Translations under genes and position numbers: made by a program
In this document: in pieces, positions 1 through 7,520 of the stretch
How positions within the stretch are numbered: the first letter of the stretch is position 1
Layout of the letters: the number at the start of each line of letters is the position of its first letter
The notes under the pieces: model-generated
The model's database searches: none
Seen by the model: the letters and a program-made list of their open reading frames with translations, nothing else
What the model was told of the DNA's origin: nothing
From: SFDP01 sp051653625
Lineage (GTDB): Bacteria > Bacillota > Clostridia > Lachnospirales > Lachnospiraceae
NCBI GenBank assembly: GCA_051653625.1
Contig: JBOFWM010000026.1
Location: 1 to 37,147 of the forward strand
Length of the DNA: 37,147 nt
Direction of reading: 5' to 3'

Positions 1-39
1 TCCAAAAAAGAAGAAATACAACGGTTAATGACGGAATAA
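1..39 (+). CDS. C-terminal end of an upstream gene (partial)
   Basis: From base 1 there is an open frame of twelve codons (SKKEEIQRLMTE) ending in TAA at 37-39. The stop is immediately followed by the ribosome binding site of ureA, so this looks like the tail of the preceding gene in the urease operon. Too little remains to identify the product. It could be an accessory or transport gene, because none of these lie downstream of ureC. The reading is weak: twelve codons without a stop can occur by chance. Confidence 0.4.
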   Translation, partial: SKKEEIQRLMTE

Positions 40-54
40 TAGGAGGAAAGAAAA

Positions 55-357
55 ATGAGATTAACACCAAGAGAGATTGAAAAGCTTATGCTTCATCAAG
101 CTGGTGAACTTGCTAGAAAAAGACTTGCAAGAGGATTAAAATTAAATTATGTGGAAGCAGAAGCGCTTATTACATCTGAAATCATGGAACTTGCAAGAGA
201 TGGTAGAACAGTAAAAGAAGTGATGGAAATGGGGACAAAACTTCTCAAAAAAGAAGATGTTATGGAAGGGATATCTGAAATGATACCTGAAGTTCAAATT
301 GAAGCAACATTTGATGATGGAACAAAGCTTGTAACTATACATAATCCAATTCGTTAA
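55..357 (+). CDS. ureA: Urease gamma subunit
   Basis: Smallest structural subunit of urease, the nickel enzyme that hydrolyses urea to ammonia and carbamate in the cytoplasm. The 100-residue length is the normal size for a free-standing gamma subunit. The N-terminus MRLTPREIEKLMLHQAGELA, the segment KLNYVEAEALI and the C-terminal TKLVTIHNPI are family hallmarks. AGGAGG at 41-46 gives a good eight-base spacing to the ATG. The gene is followed ten bases later by ureB and is clearly part of one operon with ureB and ureC. No promoter is visible in the 54 bases before it, so transcription probably starts left of the window. Confidence 0.97.
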   Translation: MRLTPREIEKLMLHQAGELARKRLARGLKLNYVEAEALITSEIMELARDGRTVKEVMEMGTKLLKKEDVMEGISEMIPEVQIEATFDDGTKLVTIHNPIR

Positions 358-367
358 GGAGGCAAAC

Positions 368-730
368 ATGATACCAGGAGAAGTAATTTTAGGAGAAAAA
401 AGTATTGAAATCAATAAAGGGCTTGGAACAAAAAAAGTAAAAGTAATAAATAAAGGGGATAGACCGATTCAAGTAGGATCGCATTTTCATTTTTTTGAAG
501 TGAATAAATATTTATCTTTTGATCGAGAAAGTACATATGGATATAGGTTAGACATTCCATCAGGAACAGCAATTAGATTTGAAACAAATGAAGAAAAAGA
601 AGTAGAGCTTGTAGAAATTGGGGGCAAAAAAAGAATTATAGGATTAAATAATTTAACGGATGCACAAGTAAACTCATCTACGGTTTTTGCTTCGTTAGAA
701 AAGGCAAGAAAAAAAGAATTTATATTTTAA
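368..730 (+). CDS. ureB: Urease beta subunit
   Basis: Second structural urease subunit, 120 residues. It opens with MIPGEVILGEKSIEINKG and carries the typical stretch RPIQVGSHFHFFEVN followed by FDRESTYGYRLDIPSGTAIRFE, the most conserved part of the family. The length fits a free beta subunit rather than a gamma-beta fusion. AAGGAGG overlaps the ureA stop codon and sits five bases before this ATG, so the two are likely translationally coupled. It assembles with UreA and UreC into the trimeric (alpha-beta-gamma) building block of the enzyme. Confidence 0.97.
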   Translation: MIPGEVILGEKSIEINKGLGTKKVKVINKGDRPIQVGSHFHFFEVNKYLSFDRESTYGYRLDIPSGTAIRFETNEEKEVELVEIGGKKRIIGLNNLTDAQVNSSTVFASLEKARKKEFIF

Positions 731-756
731 TTAAAGAAGAATGGAGAGGAAAATCA

Positions 757-2475
757 ATGAAAAGTATTGATAAAAAAGAATATGTTTCGATGTATGGACC
801 AACTGTTGGAGATAAAATACGTCTTGGTGATACGGACCTTTTTATAGAAGTAGAAAAAGATTATACGATTTATGGAGAGGAAATGAAGTTTGGAGGCGGT
901 AAAACAATTCGTGATGGGATGGGGCAAAATGCTGAAATAACAGGAAAAACAGGTGCCTTAGATCTAGTAATTACAAATGCAGTCATTTTAGATTATTGGG
1001 GGATTGTAAAAGCAGATATTGGAATCAAAGATGGTAAAATTGTAGGCATAGGAAAATCTGGGAATCCAGATATTATGAATGGAGTATCACCAGAATTAGT
1101 GGTAGGATGCGGAACGGAAGTAATAGCTGGGGAAGGAATGATAGTAACAGCAGGTGGTGTTGATACACATGTTCACTATATCTGTCCGCAACAAGTGGAA
1201 ACATCATTATATTCAGGAATGACAACTATGATTGGTGGAGGAACAGGTCCAGCGGTAGGAACGTTTGCAACAACTTGTACACCGGGTGCAGCAAATATTC
1301 ATAAAATGTTAGAGGCAACAGATGAATTCACGATGAATTTTGGCTTTTTTGGAAAAGCAAATGCTTCATCAGAAGAACCATTAATAGAACAAATTGAAGC
1401 AGGTGCTATTGGACTTAAATTACATGAAGACTGGGGGACAACACCTTCAGCTATTAATCATAGTTTAACAGTGGCAGATAAATATGATGTGCAAATTACC
1501 ATTCATACAGATACGTTAAATGAAGCGGGATACTTTGAATCTACAAAAAATGCTATTGCAGGAAGAGCGATCCATACATACCATACAGAAGGTGCTGGTG
1601 GGGGTCATGCACCAGATATTATCAAAGCAGCAGGCCTTGAAAATGTAATGCCGTCATCTACAAGTCCAACTATGCCATTTACAAAAAACACAATTGATGA
1701 ACATTTAGATATGATAATGGTATGTCATCATTTGGATCCAAATATTCCAGAAGACGTTGCATTTGCAAAATCACGTATTCGATATGGAACTCTTGCAGCA
1801 GAAGATATTTTACATGATATGGGAGCAATTTCCATTCTTAATTCAGATTCACAAGCAATGGGACGTCCAGCTGAGGTTATCACAAGAGCATGGCAATGTG
1901 CAGATAAAATGAAACGCCAAAGAGGACAACTAGAAGAAGCAACTAATGAAGAGAATGACAATTTTCGAGCAAAACGCTATGTTGCCAAATATACAATTAA
2001 TCCAGCAATTACACATGGTATTTCAGAATATGTAGGTTCGATAGAAGTTGGAAAATTTGCAGACCTTGTAATTTGGGATACAAGATTTTTTGGAGTAAAA
2101 CCAGATCTTATCTTAAAAGGTGGCTTTATTGCAGCGGCAAAAATGGGAGACGCAAATGCATCGATTCCAACACCGCAACCAGTGATTATGAGAAATATGT
2201 GGGGATCGTATGGAAAAGCTCGAAGTAAAACATCGATTACTTTTGTAAGTAAAGAAGCATATGAAAATGGAATAAAAGAGGAGTTAGATCTTAACAAAAT
2301 TGTTTTACCAGTAAAAAATTGTAGAAATATTGGTAAAAAAGATATGATTCTAAATAATAAAACACCAATGATTGAGGTGGATCCAGAAACATACATGGTT
2401 AAAATTGATGGAGTTCAAGTGGATAGTATGCCATCAGAAAGTTTACCATTGGCTAGAAGATATTATTTATTCTAA
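757..2475 (+). CDS. ureC: Urease alpha subunit (catalytic, nickel-binding)
   Basis: Catalytic subunit, 572 residues, normal length. All expected active-site residues are visible, shifted by +4 from the Klebsiella numbering: nickel ligands H138 and H140 (THVHYICPQQ), the lysine to be carbamylated K221 (GLKLHEDWGTTP), H250 (ITIHTDTLNE), H276 (HTYHTEGAGGGHAPD) and D364 (NSDSQAMGR), plus the catalytic flap histidine H324 (MVCHHLDP). The enzyme therefore looks functional. GGAGAGG lies just upstream. The gene is the last of the operon and is closed by a hairpin terminator. The maturation genes ureE, F, G and D do not follow. In this context the enzyme can use urea released during ureide breakdown as well as external urea. 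Confidence 0.98.
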   Translation: MKSIDKKEYVSMYGPTVGDKIRLGDTDLFIEVEKDYTIYGEEMKFGGGKTIRDGMGQNAEITGKTGALDLVITNAVILDYWGIVKADIGIKDGKIVGIGKSGNPDIMNGVSPELVVGCGTEVIAGEGMIVTAGGVDTHVHYICPQQVETSLYSGMTTMIGGGTGPAVGTFATTCTPGAANIHKMLEATDEFTMNFGFFGKANASSEEPLIEQIEAGAIGLKLHEDWGTTPSAINHSLTVADKYDVQITIHTDTLNEAGYFESTKNAIAGRAIHTYHTEGAGGGHAPDIIKAAGLENVMPSSTSPTMPFTKNTIDEHLDMIMVCHHLDPNIPEDVAFAKSRIRYGTLAAEDILHDMGAISILNSDSQAMGRPAEVITRAWQCADKMKRQRGQLEEATNEENDNFRAKRYVAKYTINPAITHGISEYVGSIEVGKFADLVIWDTRFFGVKPDLILKGGFIAAAKMGDANASIPTPQPVIMRNMWGSYGKARSKTSITFVSKEAYENGIKEELDLNKIVLPVKNCRNIGKKDMILNNKTPMIEVDPETYMVKIDGVQVDSMPSESLPLARRYYLF

Positions 2476-2482
2476 CAATAAG

Positions 2483-2527
2483 AAATAGTAGCAAATCAAT
2501 TTTGTTGATTCGCTACTATTTTTTTAT
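2483..2527. terminator. Terminator between ureC and hxlR
   Basis: A 17-base-pair stem with one mismatch (arms 2483-2499 and 2505-2521) and a five-base loop is followed on the + strand by a run of seven T. It ends the urease operon. It overlaps the last codons of the convergent hxlR gene and could also act for it, although the T run on that side is poorer. Confidence 0.85.
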
Positions 2528-2834
2528 AATCTATTCCAAATGCTTGCATGGAGTCCATAACAGGTCGCATAGATTCTCCTAATTCGCTTAAAGAATATTC
2601 GACTCTTGGTGGAACTTCTGGATAAACTGTTCTAGTAATAATCCCATCTTCTTCTAACGAACGCAGACTATCTGTTAGCACTTTCTGGCTAATCCCATTT
2701 AAACTTTTCTTTAATTCATTAAATCTCCAAGGTTGTACAAGTAAATTTCGTATAATTAATAATTTCCACTTGCTTCCAATTAATGATACCGTCGTTGCAA
2801 CAGGACATTCTGGCAATTCTTTTTTTGTTAACAT
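2496..2834 (-). CDS. HxlR-family winged-helix regulator
   Basis: Small DNA-binding protein of the HxlR family, 112 residues from the chosen start. The N-terminal CPVATTVSLIGSKWKLLIIRN carries the conserved cysteine-proline and the first helix. The centre (FNELKKSLNGISQKVLTDSL, then LEEDGIITRTVYPEVPPRVEYSLSE as helix and wing) is the recognition region. I choose the ATG at 2834 because AGGAATAA precedes it and the family begins here; an in-frame ATG at 2867 would add eleven unmatched residues and run through the sequence motif at 2853-2867. It is divergent from the oxidoreductase and may control it. HxlR proteins often respond to aldehydes, oxidants or electrophiles, but the signal here is unknown. 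Confidence 0.9.
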   Translation of the reverse strand: MLTKKELPECPVATTVSLIGSKWKLLIIRNLLVQPWRFNELKKSLNGISQKVLTDSLRSLEEDGIITRTVYPEVPPRVEYSLSELGESMRPVMDSMQAFGIDYKKIVANQQN

Positions 2835-2852
2835 AAAATTATTCCTATCTAC

Positions 2853-2867
2853 GTGTGCAATACGCAT
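2853..2867. promoter_or_regulatory. GCRYATTG-type motif upstream of hxlR
   Basis: GTGTGCAATACGCAT, reverse complement ATGCGTATTGCACAC, is nearly identical to GTGTGCAATATGCAT in front of the symporter gene at 17932-17946. It lies about 20 bases before the hxlR start codon, in a position where binding would more likely repress than activate. Its role is inferred only from its likeness to the other copies. Confidence 0.4.
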
Positions 2868-2975
2868 TTAAATAATAAGTTGAATTTGCATTTTTTATTC
2901 GACTTGTTTTTCTTACTATTATAAAATTATATCATTCAAATGTGTGGGATTCAAGAAAAATACAAGAATTAAAAC

Positions 2976-3011
2976 TGTGCATATTTGATCTATCTAGTAT
3001 ATAATTATAAA
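2976..3011 (+). promoter_or_regulatory. Promoter of the oxidoreductase gene with motif copy
   Basis: TATAAT at 3000-3005 (or TATAAA at 3006-3011) is a good -10. The -35 position holds TGTGCATATTTG, a poor -35 hexamer that matches the GCAYATTG motif found at other promoters of the window, with one extra T. ATCTAGTATA at 2992-3001 is repeated exactly at the symporter promoter (17963-17972). A weak -35 covered by a shared motif suggests an activator-dependent promoter. Confidence 0.5.
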
Positions 3012-3035
3012 GAATGAAAAAATAGGAGGTACGAT

Positions 3036-3998
3036 ATGAGACTTGGTATTGTTGGAGCTGGAATGATTGTTGGGGAATTGATGTCAATTAGTTCAAATTT
3101 AAAAGATACTACATTTGTCGCAATTTGTGGAACAAAAAGAAGAGAAGAAGCAATGAGAGTGTTTCAAGAAAAGTATAGAGTAGAGCATATTTTATTTGAT
3201 TATGATGAGTTGTTAAAAATGGAGATAGATACTGTTTATATTGGCTTACCAAATCAATTACATTTTGAATATGCAAAAAAGGCATTAGAAGCAAATAAAC
3301 ATGTAATTGTTGAAAAACCATTTACGGATTCTTATGAAGATGCAGTATTATTAAATAATCTAGCAAGAGAAAAGAAATTATTCTTGTTTGAGGCAATAAC
3401 AACATTGTATTTTCCGAATTATTATAAAATAAAAGAACAGATTTCAAAATTAGGAAACATTAAGATTGTTCAATGTAATTTTTCGCAATATTCAAGTAGA
3501 TATGATAAGTTTAAAGAAGGAATTATAGCACCAGCATTTGATCCAAGATGTTCAGGTGGAGCATTAATGGATTTAAATGTTTATAATATTCATTATGTGG
3601 TAGGACTTTTTGGAAGACCTAAAAATGTTGAGTATTATCCTAATGTTGAGAGGGATATAGACACGTCTGGGATGTTAATTTTAAATTATGATAAATTTCA
3701 ATGTATATGTATAGCAGCAAAAGATTGTCAAGCACCAAGCATAAATTTGATTCAAGGTGATAAAGGATATCTTTGGTTAAATACGCCTACAAATACCTGT
3801 GAACAATTTATTCTAAATTTAAATGATGGAATTACTTTAACATTTAGTGAAAACAAGAAATCGCACAGAATGATAGATGAATTTTTGGTGTTTGAAGATC
3901 AAATTCGTAAAAAAGAATATGAAACATGTTATAAAATGTTAGAACATAGTTTGTTGGTAATGGAAGTGTTAGAAAAGGCAAGAGAAAACATATCTTGA
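3036..3998 (+). CDS. Gfo/Idh/MocA-family NAD(P)-dependent oxidoreductase
   Basis: Soluble dehydrogenase-like protein of 320 residues. The N-terminal Rossmann fold shows GIVGAGMIVG (dinucleotide-binding loop, residues 4-13), VYIGLPNQLHFEYAKKALEA and the family signature HVIVEKPFT near residue 90, whose lysine is usually catalytic. The C-terminal half is the alpha/beta substrate domain, with SGGALMDLNVYNIHYVVGLFG. Family members oxidise or reduce sugars, inositols or related polyols; the substrate cannot be read from sequence. AGGAGGT precedes the ATG. It is a single gene, divergent from the HxlR regulator, and its promoter carries a copy of the motif seen at the allantoin genes, so it may belong to the same regulon. 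Confidence 0.9.
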   Translation: MRLGIVGAGMIVGELMSISSNLKDTTFVAICGTKRREEAMRVFQEKYRVEHILFDYDELLKMEIDTVYIGLPNQLHFEYAKKALEANKHVIVEKPFTDSYEDAVLLNNLAREKKLFLFEAITTLYFPNYYKIKEQISKLGNIKIVQCNFSQYSSRYDKFKEGIIAPAFDPRCSGGALMDLNVYNIHYVVGLFGRPKNVEYYPNVERDIDTSGMLILNYDKFQCICIAAKDCQAPSINLIQGDKGYLWLNTPTNTCEQFILNLNDGITLTFSENKKSHRMIDEFLVFEDQIRKKEYETCYKMLEHSLLVMEVLEKARENIS

Positions 3999-4001
3999 GT
4001 G

Positions 4002-4009
4002 CAATGTGC
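4002..4009 (-). promoter_or_regulatory. Upstream inverted copy of the GCAYATTG motif (allB)
   Basis: CAATGTGC on the + strand is GCACATTG on the - strand, within GTGCAATGTGCATAT. It lies 38 bases upstream of, and inverted to, the copy that overlaps the allB -35, an arrangement suitable for two regulator dimers or a loop. Confidence 0.5.
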
Positions 4010-4039
4010 ATATAAAAACAGAAGTGAAATAAAGAAATT

Positions 4040-4073
4040 GCACATTGAAGAAAGAGAGATGTTAGCGTATAAT
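4040..4073 (+). promoter_or_regulatory. Promoter of the allB operon with motif at -35
   Basis: -35 TTGAAG (4045-4050), 17-base spacer, -10 TATAAT (4068-4073). GCACATTG at 4040-4047 overlaps the -35; its first base is 28 bases from the -10, exactly as at pucG and the symporter gene. The transcript would begin near 4080 and run first into the leader hairpin at 4099-4151. Confidence 0.75.
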
Positions 4074-4098
4074 GTCGTTATAAGTTTTGAACAAATAA

Positions 4099-4151
4099 AA
4101 CGTCCCAAAGGAGGGTATGCAAGTAGCGTATTTATCTTTGGGGCGTTTTTT
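4099..4151 (+). terminator. Leader terminator / putative attenuator of allB
   Basis: A 12-base-pair stem with one G-U pair (AACGTCCCAAAG at 4099-4110 with CTTTGGGGCGTT at 4136-4147) ends in six T. The loop region holds a second small stem (GTATGC with GCGTAT). It lies between the allB promoter and the allB ribosome binding site, inside the predicted 5' leader, so it would stop most transcripts before allB unless it is overridden. A similar element precedes the symporter gene. It could instead be a terminator for the upstream oxidoreductase, which has none of its own, although the promoter at 4068 lies before it. Confidence 0.7.
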
Positions 4152-4189
4152 GTTTAAGTGCAAATACAAAGGGGTAAAGGAGAGCGAAG

Positions 4190-5548
4190 ATGTACGATTT
4201 ATTATTGAAAAATGGTAGTGTAGTATTAAATGAAGAGGTAAAACCATTTAATGTATTGGTGAATAATGAAAAGATTGTTGCATTATTGGCTTGGGGGGAA
4301 GAACCTGAAGCCAAAGAGATTGTTGATTGTACTGATCGACTATTATTTCCAGGGGTTATTGATAGTCATGCGCATTTAAATGATCCTGGATTTACCTGGA
4401 GAGAGGATTATGCTCATGGTACAGCGGCAGCAGCAGTTGGAGGATGTACAACAATTGTTGATATGCCACTACAAAATGAACCAGCAATGACAAATGCAAA
4501 AATTATGGAAGAAAAGGAGAAAAAGGTATCTCCAAATGCGTATGTAGATTATGCTTTTTGGGGTGGTTTGGTAGATTACAATTTTGAAGACTTAAAGAAA
4601 ATGGATGAAAATGGTGTTGTCGCATTTAAATCATTTATTGGGCCTGTTTCACCAGATTATGTATCATTATCATATGGTCAAGTAAGAGAAGCAATGCAAA
4701 TAATCCAGTCATTTGGTGGAAGAGCAGGATTTCATTGTGAAGATTATTCTATTATAAAATGGGAAGAAGAACGTGCAAAAAAAGCAGGATTAGACACATG
4801 GCGTGCGTTTCTAGATTCTAGACCAGTGGTAGCGGAGTTGATTGCTACAAAAGCCGTTTTAGACTTGGCAAGAGAAACGGGTTGTAAAGTACATATTTGT
4901 CATGTTTCTCATCCAGAGGTAGCAGAAGAAATCTATCATGCACAAATGGAAGGAATTGATGTAACTGCAGAAACATGTAGCCATTATCTTAGTATGAGTG
5001 AAGAGGATGTATTAGAAAAGGGTAGTATTTGTAAATGTGCGCCACCACTTAGAGAAAAAGATGCAATAGAGGAAATGTGGGAATATGTAGAAGAAGGTGT
5101 ATTTTCATGTGTTGGATCGGATCATTCTCCATGTACAAAAGAAGAAAAATCAGAAGAAGTACATGGTGTATTTGGTGCATGGGGAGGAATTAGTGGAATT
5201 CAAAGTATTTTGCAAGTGATGTATTATGAGGGGGTTGTAAAAAGAGGATATTCACCTTCTGTTTTGGCAAGATGTTTAAGTGAAGGTCCTGCAAGAACAT
5301 TTGATATACATGGGAAAAAAGGTGAAATTCAAGTGGGATTTGATGCAGATATTGTTATTCTAAATCCTGAAAAAGAATGGGAGATTACATCAGAATCATT
5401 AGAATATATTAATAAAATTTCTGCATTTGTAGGAATGAAAGGTAAAGGATATCCTGAAGTGACATTAGTTAGAGGAAAAGTAGTTGCAAAAGACGGAAAA
5501 GTTGTGGGAGAAAGAGGCTACGGTTGTCTAATTAAAAAAATAAAATAA
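4190..5548 (+). CDS. allB: Allantoinase
   Basis: Metal-dependent amidohydrolase of 452 residues that opens the hydantoin ring of allantoin to allantoate. All binuclear-centre ligands of the dihydroorotase/hydantoinase fold are present: H60 and H62 (IDSHAHLND), the carboxylated lysine K147 (VVAFKSFIG), H182 (GFHCED), H238 (HICHVSHP) and D311 (GSDHSPC). Length and motifs match allantoinase better than dihydropyrimidinase, and the neighbours (ureide permease, allantoate amidohydrolase, PucG, PucR) settle the choice. GGAGAG precedes the ATG. It forms an operon with the permease 24 bases downstream. Expression is probably set by the motif-bearing promoter at 4040-4073 and the leader hairpin. Confidence 0.94.
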   Translation: MYDLLLKNGSVVLNEEVKPFNVLVNNEKIVALLAWGEEPEAKEIVDCTDRLLFPGVIDSHAHLNDPGFTWREDYAHGTAAAAVGGCTTIVDMPLQNEPAMTNAKIMEEKEKKVSPNAYVDYAFWGGLVDYNFEDLKKMDENGVVAFKSFIGPVSPDYVSLSYGQVREAMQIIQSFGGRAGFHCEDYSIIKWEEERAKKAGLDTWRAFLDSRPVVAELIATKAVLDLARETGCKVHICHVSHPEVAEEIYHAQMEGIDVTAETCSHYLSMSEEDVLEKGSICKCAPPLREKDAIEEMWEYVEEGVFSCVGSDHSPCTKEEKSEEVHGVFGAWGGISGIQSILQVMYYEGVVKRGYSPSVLARCLSEGPARTFDIHGKKGEIQVGFDADIVILNPEKEWEITSESLEYINKISAFVGMKGKGYPEVTLVRGKVVAKDGKVVGERGYGCLIKKIK

Positions 5549-5572
5549 TAGAGGAAAAAGTAGGAGGTTCGT

Positions 5573-6937
5573 ATGAATTTTGTGGAAAATAAAGCATTAG
5601 ATAAAAAATATATGGGAGATGTTCCAAAAGAACTGCTCCCAACAAAAGAACGAATTATGGGTGTTGGGTCATATACTGCTGCATTTTTAGGTGGATGTGT
5701 ATCTATTGGAACATTTTCAATGGGAGCAAGTTTAATTGGTGTGTTAAATTTAACGCAAGCAGTTGTCGCAATGATGTTAGGGTGTCTTGTTATTGCCATT
5801 GCGTTGGTATTAATTGGAAATTGTGGTCATAAATATGGGATTCCATATACCATTCAACTTCGTAGTTCGTTTGGGATTAAAGGGGTAAAGGTACCTGGAT
5901 TACTTAGAGCAGTTCCTGCGATTGTATGGTTTGGTTATCAAAGTTGGGTCGGTGCAGGTGCGATTAATGCTTGTCTTAAAGAAATATTTGGATTTGGAAA
6001 TTTACCAGTCATTTTTGTATTATTTGTAATTTTACAGGTTGCATTGGCAATTAAAGGTTTTGAAGGAATTAAATGGTTGGAAAATATTAGTTGCGTATTT
6101 ATTATAGCTACATTAGCGTATATGTTTTACGTTGTAGTAACAAAATATGGTGCAGAAATTTCATCAAATATTGTGAATATTGAAGGATCATGGGGACTTC
6201 CATTTCTTGCAGGAACAACTGCGTTTTTAGGAATTTATTCAACTATGATTATCAATGGTTCAGATTATTCTCGTGAATTAAAACAAAATATTGGGCCAGT
6301 AAAAACTGGAAGTATCTATACGGTTGCTATTTTACCAGCTACCTTATTTATGGGATTGATTGGCCTTATGGTTACGGCGGCAACAGGAAATAGTGATCCA
6401 GTTGCAGTGTTCTCAACTACACTTGATAATAAATTTTTAACTATTGTTACATTATTATTCATTGCATTCGCACAAGTAACAACAAATGTTTTGAATAATG
6501 TATTGCCACCAATTTATGTATTAATGGATACTTTTAAATTAAATTATAAAAAGTCAGTGATATTAGTTGGAGTATTATCGATTTGTACGATGCCTTGGAA
6601 ACTTGTAACAGAAGAATCTGCATCGGGCTTATCTTTATTCACACAGATATATTCTGCATTTTTAGGACCAATCTTTGCAGTTATGGTGGTGGATTATTAT
6701 TTCCTTAGAAAACAAAAACTAGACATTAATAATTTGTATGATAAAGATAGTGAAATAAAAGGATTTAATCTTGCTGCGATACTAGCAATTGCTGGTGGTG
6801 CAATAATATCTTTATGTTTTGTGAGTATTTCTTGGTATATTAGTTTAATTCCAACTGCTCTTTTGTACCTAATATTTATGAAGTATTTACCACAAGCAAA
6901 AGCATTCCGAGTAGGAACAATTTTTGAAACAAAATAA
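5573..6937 (+). CDS. pucI: NCS1-family allantoin permease
   Basis: Integral membrane symporter of 454 residues, of the nucleobase-cation-symport-1 family (PucI, Mhp1, allantoin/hydantoin/nucleobase carriers). The N-terminus carries DVPKELLPTKERIMGVGSY before helix 1. The segment VPGLLRAVPAIVWFGYQSWVGAG is the typical helix-3 region, with aromatic residues that stack on the flat ring of the substrate, and TTAFLGIYSTMIINGSDYSRE is the family motif of the middle. About twelve membrane helices are expected. AGGAGG sits before the ATG. It follows allantoinase in the same operon and ends at a terminator, so allantoin is the most likely substrate; a related hydantoin or purine base cannot be excluded. 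Confidence 0.9.
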   Translation: MNFVENKALDKKYMGDVPKELLPTKERIMGVGSYTAAFLGGCVSIGTFSMGASLIGVLNLTQAVVAMMLGCLVIAIALVLIGNCGHKYGIPYTIQLRSSFGIKGVKVPGLLRAVPAIVWFGYQSWVGAGAINACLKEIFGFGNLPVIFVLFVILQVALAIKGFEGIKWLENISCVFIIATLAYMFYVVVTKYGAEISSNIVNIEGSWGLPFLAGTTAFLGIYSTMIINGSDYSRELKQNIGPVKTGSIYTVAILPATLFMGLIGLMVTAATGNSDPVAVFSTTLDNKFLTIVTLLFIAFAQVTTNVLNNVLPPIYVLMDTFKLNYKKSVILVGVLSICTMPWKLVTEESASGLSLFTQIYSAFLGPIFAVMVVDYYFLRKQKLDINNLYDKDSEIKGFNLAAILAIAGGAIISLCFVSISWYISLIPTALLYLIFMKYLPQAKAFRVGTIFETK

Positions 6938-6951
6938 AATCAAGTACATAG

Positions 6952-6989
6952 AAAAGTGCCATGGTAAGATGTATACTATGGCGCTTTTT
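6952..6989 (+). terminator. Terminator of the allB-permease operon
   Basis: A 15-base-pair stem with two G-U pairs (arms 6952-6966 and 6974-6988) and a seven-base loop ends in five T. It closes the allantoinase-permease unit 15 bases after the permease stop. Confidence 0.9.
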
Positions 6990-7076
6990 AGTGCGTACAT
7001 CTCATTGGAAAATATAAGAAAATTTATTGAAAGCAGTATTTAATGAATATGATAATAAAAAGATAGAATTTTCATA

Positions 7077-7105
7077 TTGTGTTATTTCTTGTAATAAATT
7101 ATAAT
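7077..7105 (+). promoter_or_regulatory. Promoter of the PilZ-MFS pair
   Basis: -35 TTGTGT (7077-7082), 17-base spacer, -10 TATAAT (7100-7105). A start point near 7112 leaves a leader of about 50 bases before the PilZ ATG at 7162. No copy of the allantoin motif is present, so this pair seems to be under separate control. Confidence 0.65.
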
Positions 7106-7161
7106 ATTGTTAAATGAATAGTATGAAATATTGTAAAATATACATAAAAGAGGTGAATGAT

Positions 7162-7509
7162 ATGGATGAAAAAAGAAGAGCAGAGCGTTTAGAACTTATA
7201 TCTAAAATTCAAATAAAAAGATTAGATAACCATCATTCAGAAGAAGTGCCAATTGATGTTTTTAATCTTTCAAAACGTGGGATTGGTTTTACGTGTTCAA
7301 TGGAGTTGCCGAAAGGATCTATGTATGAAGGAGAACTTACGATTTGGACGAAAGAAGTCATACATGTGTTTATGGAAATTGTAAGAAAAGATCAAATTTC
7401 TAATGGTTATTCATATGGTGGGACGTTCTTAGGCATGCCAGATACAGACATTAATAGAATGGAAGTATACCAAATCATTCTTAAGATGAGAGGTTTAGAG
7501 GGGAAATAA
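7162..7509 (+). CDS. PilZ-domain protein (putative c-di-GMP receptor)
   Basis: A 115-residue protein made of one PilZ domain, the common receptor module for cyclic di-GMP. Both ligand motifs are visible: RxxxR at R5-R9 (KRRAERLEL) and NxSxxG at N35, S37, G40 (VFNLSKRGIGF). The C-terminal part GYSYGGTFLGMPDTDINRMEVYQIILK is the usual end of such single-domain proteins. The start at 7162 is preceded by AGAGGTGA; an in-frame ATG at 7114 would add sixteen residues and lies almost on the expected transcription start. It stands eleven bases before a transporter gene in one unit. An EAL-GGDEF protein that may make or degrade the ligand lies at 31515-33251. Confidence 0.85.
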   Translation: MDEKRRAERLELISKIQIKRLDNHHSEEVPIDVFNLSKRGIGFTCSMELPKGSMYEGELTIWTKEVIHVFMEIVRKDQISNGYSYGGTFLGMPDTDINRMEVYQIILKMRGLEGK

Positions 7510-7520
7510 TTGAGAAGACT

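Noticed and set aside
1977..2396. Long antisense frames over ureC, the AllF-AllG gene, allC and GH2.
   Set aside because: They are opposite well-conserved genes, have low-complexity or hydrophobic translations and no suitable ribosome binding sites.
4081..4189. Purine, guanidine or xanthine riboswitch in the allB leader.
   Set aside because: None of the conserved cores of these classes that I know can be found; only the terminator-like hairpin is visible.
4117..4218. A small frame in the allB leader starting ATG CAA after GGAGG, overlapping the allB start; possible leader peptide.
   Set aside because: The ribosome binding site is only two bases from the ATG and is buried in the hairpin, and the peptide has no run of regulatory codons.
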